Shown here: positions 11,101 to 20,866 of the stretch, one piece after another
How positions within the stretch are numbered: the stretch's first letter is position 1
How the letters are laid out: each line of letters opens with the position of its first letter
NCBI RefSeq assembly: GCF_007827795.1
Contig: NZ_VITI01000003.1
Location: 156,090 to 220,089, forward strand
Origin: Azospirillum brasilense
GTDB taxonomy: Bacteria; Pseudomonadota; Alphaproteobacteria; Azospirillales; Azospirillaceae
Direction: 5' to 3'
Length of the DNA: 64,000 nucleotides
The notes under the pieces: generated by a model
Database searches by the model: none
What the model saw: only the letters and a program-made list of their open reading frames with translations
What the model was told of the DNA's origin: nothing
Made by a program: the position numbers and the translations under genes

Positions 11101-13052
11101 CCGACCTGCTGAACCTCATCAACGACATCCTCGATCTGTCGAAGATCGAATCCGGCACGGTCACGCTGGAGATCGGCGCGGTGGTGCTCGACGACCTGCG
11201 CGGCCATGTGGAGCGCACCTTTGCCCAGCTGGCCGAGGAAAAGGGGCTGCGCTTCGACATCGACATGACCCCGCCGCTGCCCGCCGCCATCCAGACCGAC
11301 CAGAAGCGGCTGGAACAGGTGCTGAACAACCTGCTGTCCAACGCCTTCAAGTTCACCGAAACCGGCGGCGTCACCTTCCGGGTCGGGTTGGCCGGCGAAG
11401 GCTGGAGCGCCGCCCACCCCGTGCTGAATGCGGCGGAGGGGGTGCTGGCCTTCACCGTCGTCGACACCGGCATCGGCATCCCCGAGAACAAGCAGCGCAT
11501 CATCTTCGAGGCCTTCCAGCAGGCCGACGGCACGACCAGCCGCAAATACGGCGGCACCGGCCTTGGCCTGTCGATCAGCCGCGAGATCGCCCGCCTGCTC
11601 GGCGGCGAGATCCGCGTGCAGAGCGAGTCCGGGGCGGGCAGCGCCTTCACGCTCTATGTGCCGATGGAGTTCGACGTCGCCCGCTACGGCGATCCGGCGC
11701 CAAAGCTGGCCCCCTTCCCGACGCCGACGCGGCCCATCGTGGTGCCGGGACCGGAGGAACGTCTGGCGCTGCCGCAGCAGCACCCCGTCGCCGACGACCG
11801 CGAGCGCATCCGGCCCGGCGACCCGGTGGTGCTGATCGTCGAGGACGACGTGAAGTTCGCCTCGATCCTGGTCGATCTGGCGCGGGAGAAGGGCTTCAAG
11901 GCGATCCTCTCCCACGCCGGAAGCCCGGCCATGCCGATGGCGCGCAAATTCCGCCCGGACGCGGTGATGCTGGACATCGGCCTGCCGGACATCGACGGCT
12001 GGGCACTGCTCGACCTGCTGAAGCGCGACCCGCACACCCGCCACATCCCGGTGCACGTCATCTCCGCCAAGGAGGAGCGGCGCCGCGGCCTTGCCATGGG
12101 CGCCTTCGACTACACCGAGAAGCCGGCCGACCGCGAAGCGATCTTCGCAGCACTCGCCAAGGTCAAGGGCTTCGTGGAGCGGCACCAGCGCCGGCTGCTG
12201 ATCGTCGAGAAGCTGCCCAACCCGGAAACCGGCGGCATCGCCGGCCTGATCGACCACGACAAGGGCGAGGACGACATCGCCATCAGCACCGTCACCTCCG
12301 CAGAGGCCGCCCGCGCCCTGCTGGCGCGGGAGCGGTTCGACTGCATGGTGCTCGACCTGACGATCCCCCAGCCCAGCGATTTCGAGCTGATCGACAGCCT
12401 GCGCACCCGCGACTCCACCGCCTGGATGCCGGTCGTCGCCTATGTCAGCGACGCGATCGCGCCGGAGGACGAGGCGCGGCTGCGCCGGCTGGCCGAAACG
12501 GTGGTGCTGCGCAGCGTGCATTCCCCGGACTCGCTGCTTGACGAGACGGCGCTGTTCCTGCACCGGGCGGTGGACCGGCTGCCCGACGACAAGCGCAACG
12601 CGCTCGACCAGATGCGCCAGCGCGACCCGGTGCTGGCGGGGCGCAAGGCGCTGATCGTGGACGACGATTTCCGCAACATCTTCTCGCTCGCCAGCGTCCT
12701 GGAGGCCCACGACATGACGGTGCTGCACGCCGAAAGCGGGCCGGAGGGGCTGGACCTGCTGAAGGCGCACCCCGACCTGGACGTGGCGCTGGTGGACATC
12801 ATGATGCCGCTGATGGACGGCTATCAGACCATCCGGGAAATCCGCGCCACCGCAGCCGGGCGCGGCCTGCCGGTGATCGCCGTCACCGCCAAGGCGATGA
12901 AGGGCGACCGCGAGAAGTGCATCGAGGCGGGGGCGACCGACTATCTCGCCAAGCCGGTGGACATCGACCACCTGCTGTCGCTGCTGCGGGTCTGGGCGGG
13001 ACGACGGCAGGACGACGGCCCCGCCGTAAGCCACAACGCCGGACGGGAGTGA
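8118..13052 (+). CDS. Soluble poly-HAMP hybrid histidine kinase with three receiver domains
   Basis: A 1644-residue hybrid kinase with no membrane segment, started at the ATG at 8118 (MTMTDAHD) since the sequence upstream is non-family and Arg-rich. About residues 15-700 are eight ~92-residue HAMP-type units ([26 protein letters not shown] pattern). Then come a GAF domain (about 710-885), a coiled coil, HisKA with His955 in SHELRTP, and an ATPase domain with DTGIGIP and GGTGLGLS. Receiver 1 (about 1233-1355) and receiver 3 (about 1508-1631) look complete. Receiver 2 keeps LDLTIP but has VEK for the acidic pair and no clear lysine. The layout is reminiscent of fungal group III (Nik1-type) kinases. 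The signal sensed is unknown. Confidence 0.93.
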   Translation: MTMTDAHDRLSPQLLLRALRQFRKGDFSVRLPLDLDGLDGEIAAAFNDVVEMNEALVEDVGRVSVAIGKEGRIGQRVRLPTASGGWGACVDSVNAMVADLTQPTQEMARVIGAVAKGDLSQSMPLEVDGRPLQGEFLHTARTVNLMVEQLVTVTAELTRVAREVGIEGKLGEQAQVKDVAGTWKDLTDNVNLMAANLTAQVRNIADVTTAVAKGDLSRKITVDVKGEIRELKDTINTMVDQLNSFASEVTRVAREVGSEGKLGGQAQVKGVAGTWKDLTDNVNLLTGNLTNQVRNIADVTTAVANGDLSRKITVDVKGEIRELKDTINTMVDQLNSFASEVTRVAREVGTEGKLGGQAQVKGVAGTWKDLTDNVNAMATNLTSQVRNIAEVTTAVAKGDLSRKITVDVRGEILELKDTINTMVDQLNSFASEVTRVAREVGSEGKLGGQAQVKGVAGTWKDLTDNVNLLTGNLTNQVRNIADVTTAVANGDLSRKITVDVKGEILELKDTINTMVDQLNSFASEVTRVAREVGTEGKLGGQAQVKGVAGTWKDLTDNVNMMAANLTGQVRGIAEVVTAVAEGNLKRKLTVAARGEIAALADTINGVIETLAIFADQVTNVAREVGIEGKLGGQAKVPGATGVWGDLTDNVNQLAANLTTQVRAIAEVATAVTKGDLTRSIAVEASGEVAALKDNINEMIRNLRDTTQKNAEQDWLKTNIAKFTRMLQGERDLVTVTNMILSEIAPLVNAQHGVLYVTTRDGDEPVLDLVASYALKERDGLGTRFTLKQGLVGQCAHEKKPILLTNVPKDYVRISSGLGEAAPLNIIVLPVLFENEVNAVLELASFGHFSETHRSFLEQLTESIGIVLNTIATNMRTEGLLKQSQRLTAELQSQQEELKTTNERLEHQAASLRQSEELLMAQQEKLRQTNEALEEKAEQLSLTSKYKSQFLANMSHELRTPLNSLLILSKLLSDNGDHNLTPRQVEFARTIHAAGSDLLNLINDILDLSKIESGTVTLEIGAVVLDDLRGHVERTFAQLAEEKGLRFDIDMTPPLPAAIQTDQKRLEQVLNNLLSNAFKFTETGGVTFRVGLAGEGWSAAHPVLNAAEGVLAFTVVDTGIGIPENKQRIIFEAFQQADGTTSRKYGGTGLGLSISREIARLLGGEIRVQSESGAGSAFTLYVPMEFDVARYGDPAPKLAPFPTPTRPIVVPGPEERLALPQQHPVADDRERIRPGDPVVLIVEDDVKFASILVDLAREKGFKAILSHAGSPAMPMARKFRPDAVMLDIGLPDIDGWALLDLLKRDPHTRHIPVHVISAKEERRRGLAMGAFDYTEKPADREAIFAALAKVKGFVERHQRRLLIVEKLPNPETGGIAGLIDHDKGEDDIAISTVTSAEAARALLARERFDCMVLDLTIPQPSDFELIDSLRTRDSTAWMPVVAYVSDAIAPEDEARLRRLAETVVLRSVHSPDSLLDETALFLHRAVDRLPDDKRNALDQMRQRDPVLAGRKALIVDDDFRNIFSLASVLEAHDMTVLHAESGPEGLDLLKAHPDLDVALVDIMMPLMDGYQTIREIRATAAGRGLPVIAVTAKAMKGDREKCIEAGATDYLAKPVDIDHLLSLLRVWAGRRQDDGPAVSHNAGRE
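8370..10314 (+). repeat. Tandem 276-bp repeats encoding the poly-HAMP region
   Basis: The codons for the GTW(K)DL motif recur at 8658, 8934, 9210, 9486, 9762 and 10038, each exactly 276 bp apart. A more diverged unit precedes them by 288 bp. The middle units are near-identical at the DNA level over long stretches, so recombination between them could change the number of HAMP units in frame. Confidence 0.92.
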
Positions 13053-13062
13053 GGAGAAGCCC

Positions 13063-15147
13063 ATGCCCCACACCCAGATTCCCAGCATCACCGAGATCGA
13101 GGATGCCACCCTGCCGCCGCCGGAGGTCCGCGTGCTCGTCGTGGACGACGATCCGCGGAACCTGCTGGCGATGCGGGAAACGCTGGCCGACCTCGACGCC
13201 ACGGTGATCCTCGCCCGCTCCGGCGAGGAGGCGCTGAAGCGCGTGCTCGACCAGGATTTCGCGGCGATCCTGATGGACGTCCACATGCCCGGCATGGACG
13301 GCTACGAGACGGCGGAGCTGATCCGCAACCGCCGCAAGTCGCGGCACATCCCCATCCTGTTCCTGACCGCCATCAACAAGGACGAGATGCACATCTTCCG
13401 CGGCTATTCCGCGGGGGCGGTCGATTACATGTTCAAGCCGGTGGACCCGGTCATCCTGCGCAGCAAGGTCACCGTCTTCGTCGAACTGTACCGCAAGACG
13501 GAGGAGGTCAAGCGGCAGGCCGCCCTGCGCGAGCGGCTGATGGCCGAGAACTACCGCGTGCGGGCCGAGAAGCTGGAGGCCGAACAGGCGCTCCGCCGGT
13601 CGGAGGAGCGGCAGGCGATGATCGCCCGCTCCCTGCCGATCCTGCTCTACACCGCCGGGCCGGAGCGCGGCACGCCCTTCCGCTACGTCACCGAGAATGT
13701 CGAGGCGCTGTTCGGCTTCCCCGCCGAGCGCTTCCTGACGGACGGCGGTTTTTGGGAATCGCGCCTGCATCCGGACGACCGCGAGCGCGCCGCCGTCCAG
13801 TTCGACGCGATGCGGCAGGGCGGCGTGTCCACCGTCGAATACCGCTGGCGCGCCGCCGACGGGCAGTACCGCACGCTTCTGGAGAAGGCGATGCTGTTGC
13901 CGGGCGAGGACGGACGGCCGCCGGAACTCTGCGGCACGGTGCTGGACGTCACCGACACGCGCGAGCTTCAGCTGCAGCTCGCCCATGTCCAAAAGATGGA
14001 GACCATCGGCCAGTTGACCGGGGGCATCGCCCACGACTTCAACAACATGCTGACCGTGGTCATCGGCAGCCTGGAGCGGCTGGGCCGCATGACCTTCGAC
14101 GACCCCAAGGCGGCGCGGCGGGTGGAGATGGCCCTTCAGGCGTCGCTGCGCTGCTCCGACCTGACGCGGCGGCTGCTCGCCTTCGCGCGGCGCCAGCAGC
14201 TCCACCCCGAGAGCGTGGACATGGAGGCGCTGGTCCGCAACATGGGCGAGCTGATGGAGCGCACGCTGGGCTCGGCGATCACCGTCGAGATCGACAGCGC
14301 GCCGTCCTTGTGCCCGGCGCTGGTGGACCGCACGCAGGCGGAATCGGCCCTGCTGAACCTCGTCATCAACGCGCGCGACGCCATGCCCGCGGGCGGAAGG
14401 CTGACCATCGCCACCGCGATGGTGGAGGCCGAAGAGGGGGATGCGGAGTTGCGCCCCGGACGCTATGTGCGGATGACCGTGAGCGACACCGGCTGCGGCA
14501 TGCCGCCGGAGATTCTAGCCCGCGCTTTCGAACCCTTCTTCACCACCAAGGAGATCGGCAAGGGCACCGGGCTGGGGTTGAGCATGATCCACGGCTTCGT
14601 GAAGCAGTCGGGCGGGCTGATCCGGGTGGAGAGCGAGCCAGGGCGCGGCACCTCCTTCCACCTCCATCTGCCCTGCGCGCCGGCGGCCGTCCGTCAGGCG
14701 AAGACGCCGGAGGAGAGCGAGGACACCGGTCCGCTGCCCGGCCAGGGCGAGGTGATCCTGGTGGTGGACGACGACCGCGACGTGCGTCAGGTCGCCGTCC
14801 TGACCCTCCAGGATCTGGGTTACACGGTGGTCGAGGCGGAGAACGGGCCGGAGGCGCTGGCCGTGCTGGCCGGGGAGCCGCGGGTGGACCTGCTGTTCAC
14901 CGACGTGGTGATGCCCGGCGGCATGAACGGGCTGGAACTGGCCCAGGAGGCGCAGCGCCGATATCCGGCCTTGAAGGCGCTCTATGCCTCCGGCTACGCT
15001 CATGGTGTGGCCGGCGGGCTGAGCGGCGAGGGGCTGAGTGCCGAGTTCCTGATCAAACCCTACCGCGACCGCGATCTCGCCCGCGCCGTCCGCAAGGCGC
15101 TGTGCGGCGCCGTGGCTGATGCCTTCCCGAAGTTGAAGAGCGCCTGA
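13063..15147 (+). CDS. Hybrid histidine kinase, REC-PAS-HisKA-HATPase-REC
   Basis: A 694-residue cytoplasmic kinase beginning 10 bases after the poly-HAMP kinase, so the two are co-transcribed. It has an N-terminal receiver (about 22-140, [22 protein letters not shown]), a short coiled coil, and a PAS_3-type domain (about 185-310). HisKA follows with His324 in GGIAHDFNN, then an ATPase domain ([27 protein letters not shown]) and a C-terminal receiver ([22 protein letters not shown]). The N-terminal receiver probably takes phosphate from the neighbouring kinase or lone receiver and gates this kinase. That wiring is inferred from gene order. Confidence 0.92.
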   Translation: MPHTQIPSITEIEDATLPPPEVRVLVVDDDPRNLLAMRETLADLDATVILARSGEEALKRVLDQDFAAILMDVHMPGMDGYETAELIRNRRKSRHIPILFLTAINKDEMHIFRGYSAGAVDYMFKPVDPVILRSKVTVFVELYRKTEEVKRQAALRERLMAENYRVRAEKLEAEQALRRSEERQAMIARSLPILLYTAGPERGTPFRYVTENVEALFGFPAERFLTDGGFWESRLHPDDRERAAVQFDAMRQGGVSTVEYRWRAADGQYRTLLEKAMLLPGEDGRPPELCGTVLDVTDTRELQLQLAHVQKMETIGQLTGGIAHDFNNMLTVVIGSLERLGRMTFDDPKAARRVEMALQASLRCSDLTRRLLAFARRQQLHPESVDMEALVRNMGELMERTLGSAITVEIDSAPSLCPALVDRTQAESALLNLVINARDAMPAGGRLTIATAMVEAEEGDAELRPGRYVRMTVSDTGCGMPPEILARAFEPFFTTKEIGKGTGLGLSMIHGFVKQSGGLIRVESEPGRGTSFHLHLPCAPAAVRQAKTPEESEDTGPLPGQGEVILVVDDDRDVRQVAVLTLQDLGYTVVEAENGPEALAVLAGEPRVDLLFTDVVMPGGMNGLELAQEAQRRYPALKALYASGYAHGVAGGLSGEGLSAEFLIKPYRDRDLARAVRKALCGAVADAFPKLKSA

Positions 15148-15265
15148 CGATTGCCATCTCTATCAGACGCCGTCTCTGAATGGTCATTGTCGCCCTTTTG
15201 CCCCAACCTTGAGCGGGGCCGCGGTGTTCAGATGACGGTCGCGTTGCAATAAAGGAGTAGCTGAC

Positions 15266-15850
15266 GTGTCCGCTGTCCGCCTGTCCGGGATTCGCTTCGC
15301 CTCGGTCCTGTGCCTTGGCCTGTCCGTCGCCCTTCCCCTGACGTCCGCGCCCGCCACGGCGCAGGTGTTCACCCAGGGCGGTTACGGCGCGCCGACCCAG
15401 ACCGCTCCCCAGTCCAACGGCGGAAACACCACCTTCGGCATCGACAACGACCTGCTGGGCAAGCTTGGCGGGGCCGCCGTGGGAGCGCTCGCCGGATCGC
15501 AGATCGGCAAGGGCTCGGGCAACCTGCTGGCCATCGGCGCCGGCGGCCTGCTCGGCTACTTCGCCGGCGGCTATCTGATGGAGCAGCTGAGCCCCGGCAG
15601 CCGCGACGCGGCGCAGAGCGCGGAGACCCGCGCGCTCGACGCGCCGGTCGGTCAGACCATCCGCTGGAACAGCCCGGACAGCGCGAACACCGGCGGAACC
15701 ATCACCCCGATCCGCGCCGGGCGCGATTCCGCCGGGCGGGAGTGCAAGGAGTTCCAGCACAAGGTGACCATCGACGGCCGCCAGGAATCAGCCACCGGCA
15801 CCGCCTGCCGCGGCGACGACGGCCAGTGGCGCCTCGCCGCCAATCCGTAA
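15266..15850 (+). CDS. Glycine-zipper surface-antigen-like lipoprotein/outer-membrane protein
   Basis: A 194-residue exported protein. The GTG start at 15266 has AAGGAG 8 bases upstream, and the N-terminus is a signal peptide ending near ATAQ. The central part is a glycine-zipper 2TM segment (GKLGGAAVGALAGSQIGKGSGN and onward), as in 17-kDa surface antigen relatives. The C-terminal half has a paired-cysteine domain (GRECKEFQHKV, GTACRGDDGQW). The family is envelope-associated; no specific function is known. No lipobox was obvious. Confidence 0.8.
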   Translation: MSAVRLSGIRFASVLCLGLSVALPLTSAPATAQVFTQGGYGAPTQTAPQSNGGNTTFGIDNDLLGKLGGAAVGALAGSQIGKGSGNLLAIGAGGLLGYFAGGYLMEQLSPGSRDAAQSAETRALDAPVGQTIRWNSPDSANTGGTITPIRAGRDSAGRECKEFQHKVTIDGRQESATGTACRGDDGQWRLAANP

Positions 15851-15856
15851 CGCAGG

Positions 15857-16651
15857 TTACAGCCCAGCCTTCACGCCGACGGTGTGGACGAGCACCGTCA
15901 TCGTGTCGGTCGGCACCTCCACCGTCACGGGGACGACGCGCCCGCTCTCCGGCGCGCGGGCGAACCACACCGTCGCCTTGCGCTCCACCCCCTCGGCGAA
16001 GAAACGGTCCCGGTCTCGGTCGCCCTGGAAGCCGGCCACCGGGCGGACGGTGACCGCGCAGACCTCCGCCGTTCCCGTGGCGATGCGGTAGCGCGACGAC
16101 GGCAGGTCGCCCTTGCCCTGCGGCGTCATGATGATGTCGTAGCGGCGGCGCCCGTCATAGACGGGATATCGTCCGCCGCAGCCGCCCGCCCGGCTGGCGG
16201 TCAGGATCACCGCCGCCCCGGCGCTCAACGGATCGATGCTGCCCCGGCGGCTGTCCGGCGGCACCCGCGCCGCCTTGTCGGGGCTGAGCGGCGGGTCGGC
16301 GGTCACATCCACCCCGTCGGGGCCGAAGGACAGGGTCATGATATCCATCTTGCGGCGCAGACGCCGTTCGCCACGGAAGCGATCCGGCTCGGCGGCGCCC
16401 GCCTCCAGCCTTCCGGCGGACTCGGCGCGGTAGCGGAAATTGGTGAAGAGGCCGAGCCAGGGCACCGCTTCCGCCTCCAGCGCCGCCCGGTAGCGACTGT
16501 TTGCCCCCTCCGCCTCCTCGGTCAGCACGACGCTGCCGCGCGCCAGGGACACGCCGCCGCCATAGGCGGCGAAGTCCAGCTCCAGCGTCGCGGCCCGGCT
16601 AGCCGTCGGCAGAAGAGACAGCAGGCCGGCGGCCAGGAGAATCCGCTTCAC
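15857..16651 (-). CDS. DUF3108-type exported protein
   Basis: A 264-residue secreted or periplasmic protein starting at a GTG at 16651, with GAGG just upstream and a good signal peptide (KRILLAAGLLSLLPTASRA). Features fit DUF3108 proteins: beta-rich, with an ALEAEAVPWLGLFTNFRY segment near the start and a two-cysteine region (GGCGGRYPVYDG, AEVCAVTV). It begins 10 bases after the GNAT gene in the same direction, so it is probably the last gene of the glucosidase operon. Function unknown. Confidence 0.75.
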   Translation of the reverse strand: MKRILLAAGLLSLLPTASRAATLELDFAAYGGGVSLARGSVVLTEEAEGANSRYRAALEAEAVPWLGLFTNFRYRAESAGRLEAGAAEPDRFRGERRLRRKMDIMTLSFGPDGVDVTADPPLSPDKAARVPPDSRRGSIDPLSAGAAVILTASRAGGCGGRYPVYDGRRRYDIIMTPQGKGDLPSSRYRIATGTAEVCAVTVRPVAGFQGDRDRDRFFAEGVERKATVWFARAPESGRVVPVTVEVPTDTMTVLVHTVGVKAGL

Positions 16652-16661
16652 GGCGATCGCC

Positions 16662-16958
16662 TCACGTCGATGGTCCGCCCTCCGCGACGACCAGATCCTG
16701 GTACTCCGGGTGGCGCTGGATGTATTTGGCCACGAAGGGGCAGACCGGCACAACCTTCTGCCCGCTGGAGCGCGCGTCCTCCAGCGCGCCGCGCGCGAGG
16801 GCGGAGCCGATGCCCTGCCCGGCCATGCTCTCCGGAACCTCCGTGTGGGTGAAGACGATGGCCCCGTCGCGCTTTTCGTACTCCACCACCGCGGTGGCGT
16901 CGCCCACGGTCAGCTCGTAACGGTTCCTGGCCGCGTTGTTCTTCACGTCTCCGCTCAT
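16662..16958 (-). CDS. Small GNAT N-acetyltransferase (YjdJ/NATD1-like)
   Basis: A 98-residue protein spanning the minimal GNAT fold of this subfamily. It contains FTHTEVPESMAGQGIGSALARGAL, whose GQGIGSAL part is the acetyl-CoA pyrophosphate loop, and the ending KVVPVCPFVAKYIQRHPEY that is diagnostic for the YjdJ/NATD1 group. Its start overlaps the stop of the glucosidase gene by 4 bases, indicating translational coupling. The substrate is unknown. Confidence 0.88.
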   Translation of the reverse strand: MSGDVKNNAARNRYELTVGDATAVVEYEKRDGAIVFTHTEVPESMAGQGIGSALARGALEDARSSGQKVVPVCPFVAKYIQRHPEYQDLVVAEGGPST

Positions 16959-18583
16959 TCCCCACCCTTTCCCTTGTCGTCGAAGCCGATCACCACCCCT
17001 TCATCGGGCCGCAGGCGAAGGATGCCGGACACCGGTTCCCCGCCGCGGTCGAGATGGGTGGACAGCCGGATATGGGCACCGCCCGGCACCGCGTCCACCA
17101 TCCGCTCCTCCGCCGACAGGTTCAGCAGGATGCGGAAGCGGCCGGTTCCATGGCGTCTCTCATAGGCCAGGACGTCGTCCTCCGCCGACACCGGATCGTA
17201 GCGCCCGACCGACAGGGCCGGCTCGGCCCGCCGCAGCGCCAGCAGGGCGCGGTGCAGTGCCAGCATGGAGGATGGGTCGGCCGCCTGCGCCGCGACGTTC
17301 ACCCGGTCGTGGTCGGAACCGAGCGGCAGCCAGGGCTCGCCCGTCGTAAAGCCGCCCTGCGGGCTGCCGTCCCAGGGGATCGGCGTGCGCACCGGATCGC
17401 GGCCCAGCCCCAGGCCGGGGATGTTCTTCTCCCAAGGGTCCTGCACGCGGTCCGGCGGAATGGGCACGTCGGTCATCCCGATCTCGTCGCCCTGGTAGAG
17501 CGTCGGCGTGCCGCGCAGGGTCAGCAGGAGCATGGCCGCCACCCGCGCTTGTCCCGGCCCAAGCCGGCTCGCCACGCGGGAGCGGTCATGGTTGCCGAGC
17601 ACCCAGTTCGGCCAGCCGCCGGGCGGCAGGGCGGCCTCGTAGGTGCGGATCAGGGCGGCCAACGCCTTCGCCTCCCACGGGGTGGACAGCAGATGGAAGT
17701 TGAAGGGAAGCTGGAAGCCGGTCAGGTCGGCGCCGTAATAAGCCATCAATTGATCAATGGGCAGATAGGCCTCGCCGATCAGCACTCGGTCGGGCCCGTA
17801 GCCGTCCGCCACGCGGCGCATGGCGGCGATGGCGTCATGCACCTCCGGCTGGTCCACGGTGTGGAGGCGGATCACCCGGCGGACCGGCGACATGCCCTCC
17901 CGCCAGCCGGGGTTCGGCGGGTTGTCGCGGAACCGCGCGTCCTTGATCAGATGGTGGATGGCGTCCACCCGGAAGCCGTCCACCCCGCGGTCCAGCCAGA
18001 CGCGCAGCGCGCCGAGCATCGCCTCGCGCAGCGCCGGGTTCCGCCAGTTGAGGTCCGGCTGCTCCTTCAGATAGGCGTGGTAATAATACTGGCCGGTCAC
18101 CGCGTCCCATTCCCAGGCGCTGCCGCCGAACTCCGACAACCAGTTGTTTGGCGGCCCACCATCGGGGGAAGGATCGTGCCAGATGTACCAGTCCCGCTTG
18201 GGATCGCTGCGGGACGAGCGGCTGGCCTGGAACCACGGGTGCCGGTCGGAGCTATGGTTGGGCACGAAGTCCAGGATGAGCGTCATGCCCCGGCGGTGCA
18301 GTTCCACCAGCAGCCGGTCGAAGTCCTCCATCGTCCCGAACAGCGGATGGATGCCCGTGTAATCCGACACGTCGTAGCCGAAGTCGGCCATCGGCGACGG
18401 GTAGATCGGGGACACCCACAGCGCATCCACCCCGAGCGTTTCGAGATGGTCGAGCCGGGCCAGGATACCCGGCAGGTCCCCCACCCCGTCGCTGTTCGAA
18501 TCCTGGAAGGAGCGCGGGTAGACTTGATAGATCACCCCGCTTTGCCACCACGCGAAGCCGTCCGCCATGAAGCTGTCCGCCAT
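16955..18583 (-). CDS. GH13 alpha-glucosidase (oligo-1,6-glucosidase/trehalose-maltose type)
   Basis: A 542-residue cytoplasmic enzyme with the usual GH13 order: N-terminal strand IYQVYPRSFQDSNSDGVGD, DFVPNHSS, nucleophile Asp in GFRVDAIHH, acid/base Glu in LIGEAY, and the transition-state Asp in VLGNHDRSR. It hydrolyses alpha-glucosides such as isomaltose, maltose or sucrose; the exact bond is not resolvable by eye. No signal peptide is seen, so its substrate must be imported, possibly through the sugar ABC system at 46.5-50.6 kb. It lies 10 bases after the SDR gene. Confidence 0.93.
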   Translation of the reverse strand: MADSFMADGFAWWQSGVIYQVYPRSFQDSNSDGVGDLPGILARLDHLETLGVDALWVSPIYPSPMADFGYDVSDYTGIHPLFGTMEDFDRLLVELHRRGMTLILDFVPNHSSDRHPWFQASRSSRSDPKRDWYIWHDPSPDGGPPNNWLSEFGGSAWEWDAVTGQYYYHAYLKEQPDLNWRNPALREAMLGALRVWLDRGVDGFRVDAIHHLIKDARFRDNPPNPGWREGMSPVRRVIRLHTVDQPEVHDAIAAMRRVADGYGPDRVLIGEAYLPIDQLMAYYGADLTGFQLPFNFHLLSTPWEAKALAALIRTYEAALPPGGWPNWVLGNHDRSRVASRLGPGQARVAAMLLLTLRGTPTLYQGDEIGMTDVPIPPDRVQDPWEKNIPGLGLGRDPVRTPIPWDGSPQGGFTTGEPWLPLGSDHDRVNVAAQAADPSSMLALHRALLALRRAEPALSVGRYDPVSAEDDVLAYERRHGTGRFRILLNLSAEERMVDAVPGGAHIRLSTHLDRGGEPVSGILRLRPDEGVVIGFDDKGKGGE

Positions 18584-18593
18584 AAGCGGGCCC

Positions 18594-19379
18594 TCAACCG
18601 ATCAGCAGGGATTCGGCGCCGTCGATCCAGACGGGGGTGCCGGTGATGTGCTTCGACCGGTCCGACGCCAGAAACAGGGCCAGTTCCGCCACGTCGGCGC
18701 TGCTGCCCGGCTTGCCGCGGGTCAGCGGGATTTCGCCGTCGGGATACTCGGCGGCCTCCTCGGCCTTCTCGGTGTTGCGCGACTGGGTGTTGTCCTGGAT
18801 CGCGGTGTCGATCATCCCCGGACAGATGGCGTTGACGCGGATGCGGTGCTTGGCAAGCTCCAGCGCCAGCATCTGGACCATAGCGACCTGCGCCGCCTTG
18901 GTGCAGGAATAGGCGGTGGCCCCGGCGTTGCTGAACACTCGCGTGCCGTTGATCGAGGCGGTCACCAGCACCGACCCGCCGCCCGCCGTCTTCAGATGCG
19001 GCACCGCGTGGTGCAGCGTCAGGTAGGTGCCGCGCAGGTTGATGTTGATGGTGCGGTCCCATTCCTCCGGAGTCAGCTCGTCGATCGGCGCCCAGACGCC
19101 GTTGATCCCGGCGTTGGCGAAAATGATGTCCAGCCGCCCGTATTCCTGGACCAGCCGGTCCACCGCCCGCTTCACCGCCTCGCTGTCAGCGACGTCGGCG
19201 ACCAGGGGGATGGCCTTGCCGCCCGCCGCAGTGATCTCCTCCGCCGTCTTGCGGATCTCGTCCTCGGTGCGGCTGAGCACGCCGACGCTCGCTCCGGCGC
19301 TGGCGAACAGGATGGCCGACGCCTTGCCGATGCCCGACCCCGCCCCGGTGATGAGGGCGACTTTTCCGTTCAAATCCAT
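18594..19379 (-). CDS. Short-chain dehydrogenase/reductase
   Basis: A 261-residue classical SDR. The NAD(P)-binding glycine motif is TGAGSGIGKA, followed by the NAG motif (FANAGING) and catalytic Ser (VTASING), Tyr and Lys (YSCTKAA). The serine at the end of beta-2 (LSRTEDE) suggests NADP or mixed use, but this is weak. It is encoded directly upstream of the alpha-glucosidase, so an oxidation step on a sugar is plausible, as in glucose 1-dehydrogenases. Substrate unproven. Confidence 0.9.
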   Translation of the reverse strand: MDLNGKVALITGAGSGIGKASAILFASAGASVGVLSRTEDEIRKTAEEITAAGGKAIPLVADVADSEAVKRAVDRLVQEYGRLDIIFANAGINGVWAPIDELTPEEWDRTININLRGTYLTLHHAVPHLKTAGGGSVLVTASINGTRVFSNAGATAYSCTKAAQVAMVQMLALELAKHRIRVNAICPGMIDTAIQDNTQSRNTEKAEEAAEYPDGEIPLTRGKPGSSADVAELALFLASDRSKHITGTPVWIDGAESLLIG

Positions 19380-19452
19380 GATGAAGCCGGCTCCGCTGCT
19401 TGTGCTGGGACAGCAGAGCCAACCGATGGGGACCGGGGCGGTTCCCGTCTTT

Positions 19453-20409
19453 CTACGCGCCTGCGGCGGGCGCGCGGCGGTTCACCAGCCAGATGCCGGC
19501 GCAGACCAGCAGCATCGCCGCGGCGAGGCTGGCGCTGACCCGCTCGCCCAGCAGCAGGGCGCCGGACAGCACGCCGAACAGCGGCGTCAGGAAGGTGAAG
19601 GCCGAGAGGCGGGCCGCCGGGTAGCGGGCGACCAGCCAGAACCAGGCGAGGTAGGAGGCGAAGGCCACCACCACGATCTGGAAGGCGAGGCAGAGCAGCG
19701 CCAGCGGGCCGGGCGCGGTCACCCCCGCCTCCCCCATCAGAAGCGAGGCAGCCGGCATCATCGCCCCGGACACGGCGAGCTGGTAGAACTGCACCTTGGT
19801 CGAGCTGGCCCGGACCAGCTTGCTGCCCTTGATCACCAAGGTGGTGGCCGCCCACAGCACCGCCGCCGCCAGCACCATCAGATCGCCGATCATCTCGCGG
19901 TTCGTCGGCAGGCGCAGCCCGTCGGCGAAGGCCACCGCCACACCGACGAAGGCGCAGGCCAGTCCGGCCGCCTGGACGCCGCGCATCCGCTCCCCCGGCA
20001 GCAGCAGATGCGCGCCGACCGACACCAGGAAGGGTGCGGTGTAGAGGAACAGGATGCTGCGCGACACCGTGGTGTAGGACAGCCCGGCATAGACCAGCAG
20101 GAACTCCCCGGCGAACAGCAGCCCGGCCAGCAGGCCCAGCCCAAGAGTCCCGTCCCGCTCGAACAGGCGCATGCCGCGCAGCGCCGCCCAGGCCCACAGC
20201 AGCGCCAGCGCGCCCAGCGAGCGCAACCCGCCCTGGAGCACCGGCGAGAATCCGGTCATGGCGACCTTGATGGCGACCTGCTGCAAGCCCCAGAGCAGAC
20301 AGAGCAGAACCAGAGTGGCGGAGGCGCCGCCGTCCAGCTCCGCGCGGCGTTCGGTCATGGCGATGGCGGTCATGATGTTGGCTGCGGTGGCGCGGCGGTC
20401 TGTCGCCAC
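19453..20409 (-). CDS. EamA/DMT-family transporter
   Basis: An inner-membrane protein of about 318 residues with ten hydrophobic segments forming two EamA repeats of five helices each. The first begins TLVLLCLLWGLQQVAIK; the second covers about the last 150 residues and includes FTFLTPLFGVLSGALLLGE, a typical DMT signature. Members export or import small metabolites and amino acids. The start is uncertain: GTG at 20409, or ATG at 20373 or 20358; none has a well-spaced Shine-Dalgarno. It lies upstream of the SDR gene on the same strand. Confidence 0.88.
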   Translation of the reverse strand: MATDRRATAANIMTAIAMTERRAELDGGASATLVLLCLLWGLQQVAIKVAMTGFSPVLQGGLRSLGALALLWAWAALRGMRLFERDGTLGLGLLAGLLFAGEFLLVYAGLSYTTVSRSILFLYTAPFLVSVGAHLLLPGERMRGVQAAGLACAFVGVAVAFADGLRLPTNREMIGDLMVLAAAVLWAATTLVIKGSKLVRASSTKVQFYQLAVSGAMMPAASLLMGEAGVTAPGPLALLCLAFQIVVVAFASYLAWFWLVARYPAARLSAFTFLTPLFGVLSGALLLGERVSASLAAAMLLVCAGIWLVNRRAPAAGA

Positions 20410-20675
20410 CCCTCACCGCATGTCCTCCCCGTTTTCTTGCTTCGGCACACAGAATGGGGCGGCGCCGGGAAGCCGGTCAACGAACGCCTGCGAAGGGCTG
20501 ACCCGCGCCGGGGAGCGATGGCCCGAACGCACTTTTGTGCAATGCGGTACGCAGGCATGCCCACAATGCGCAGCTCACCGCCGTCCCGAGGTTCATATTG
20601 AACGGGCAATTGACGACGGCGCCAATGTGGCGCTCGCCAATTTCATGACAAGTTCACACGACAGAAGGAATGGAC

Positions 20676-20858
20676 GTGATCCACAAGATCATGGACAAGA
20701 TCGACCGCGTCATCGCCCAGAAGCGCGAGGCCGGCGAACTTGATGCTTGGCTGTCCAACGGTACCGCTCGCCGTTACTGCCAGGAACTGACGGTTTCACA
20801 GAAGCACTATTATCCCGCCCTGCTGCTGTATGTGGAACGGCACGCCGGGATCGGGTGA
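20676..20858 (+). CDS. Small conserved-looking protein, unknown function
   Basis: A 60-residue protein. I chose the GTG at 20676 over the ATG at 20670 because AGAAGGA ends 6 bases before the GTG and almost touches the ATG. The sequence is amphipathic, with an N-terminal helix (IHKIMDKIDRVIAQKREAGE) and a hydrophobic end containing YYPALLLYVERHAG. No family recognised. It is convergent with the DUF1289 gene. Confidence 0.6.
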   Translation: MIHKIMDKIDRVIAQKREAGELDAWLSNGTARRYCQELTVSQKHYYPALLLYVERHAGIG

Positions 20859-20866
20859 GGCGGCGG

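Noticed and set aside
7566-13295. A 1909-codon minus-strand frame covering the receiver and poly-HAMP kinase genes
   Set aside because: High-GC antisense shadow with repetitive, low-complexity product; every domain signature is on the plus strand.
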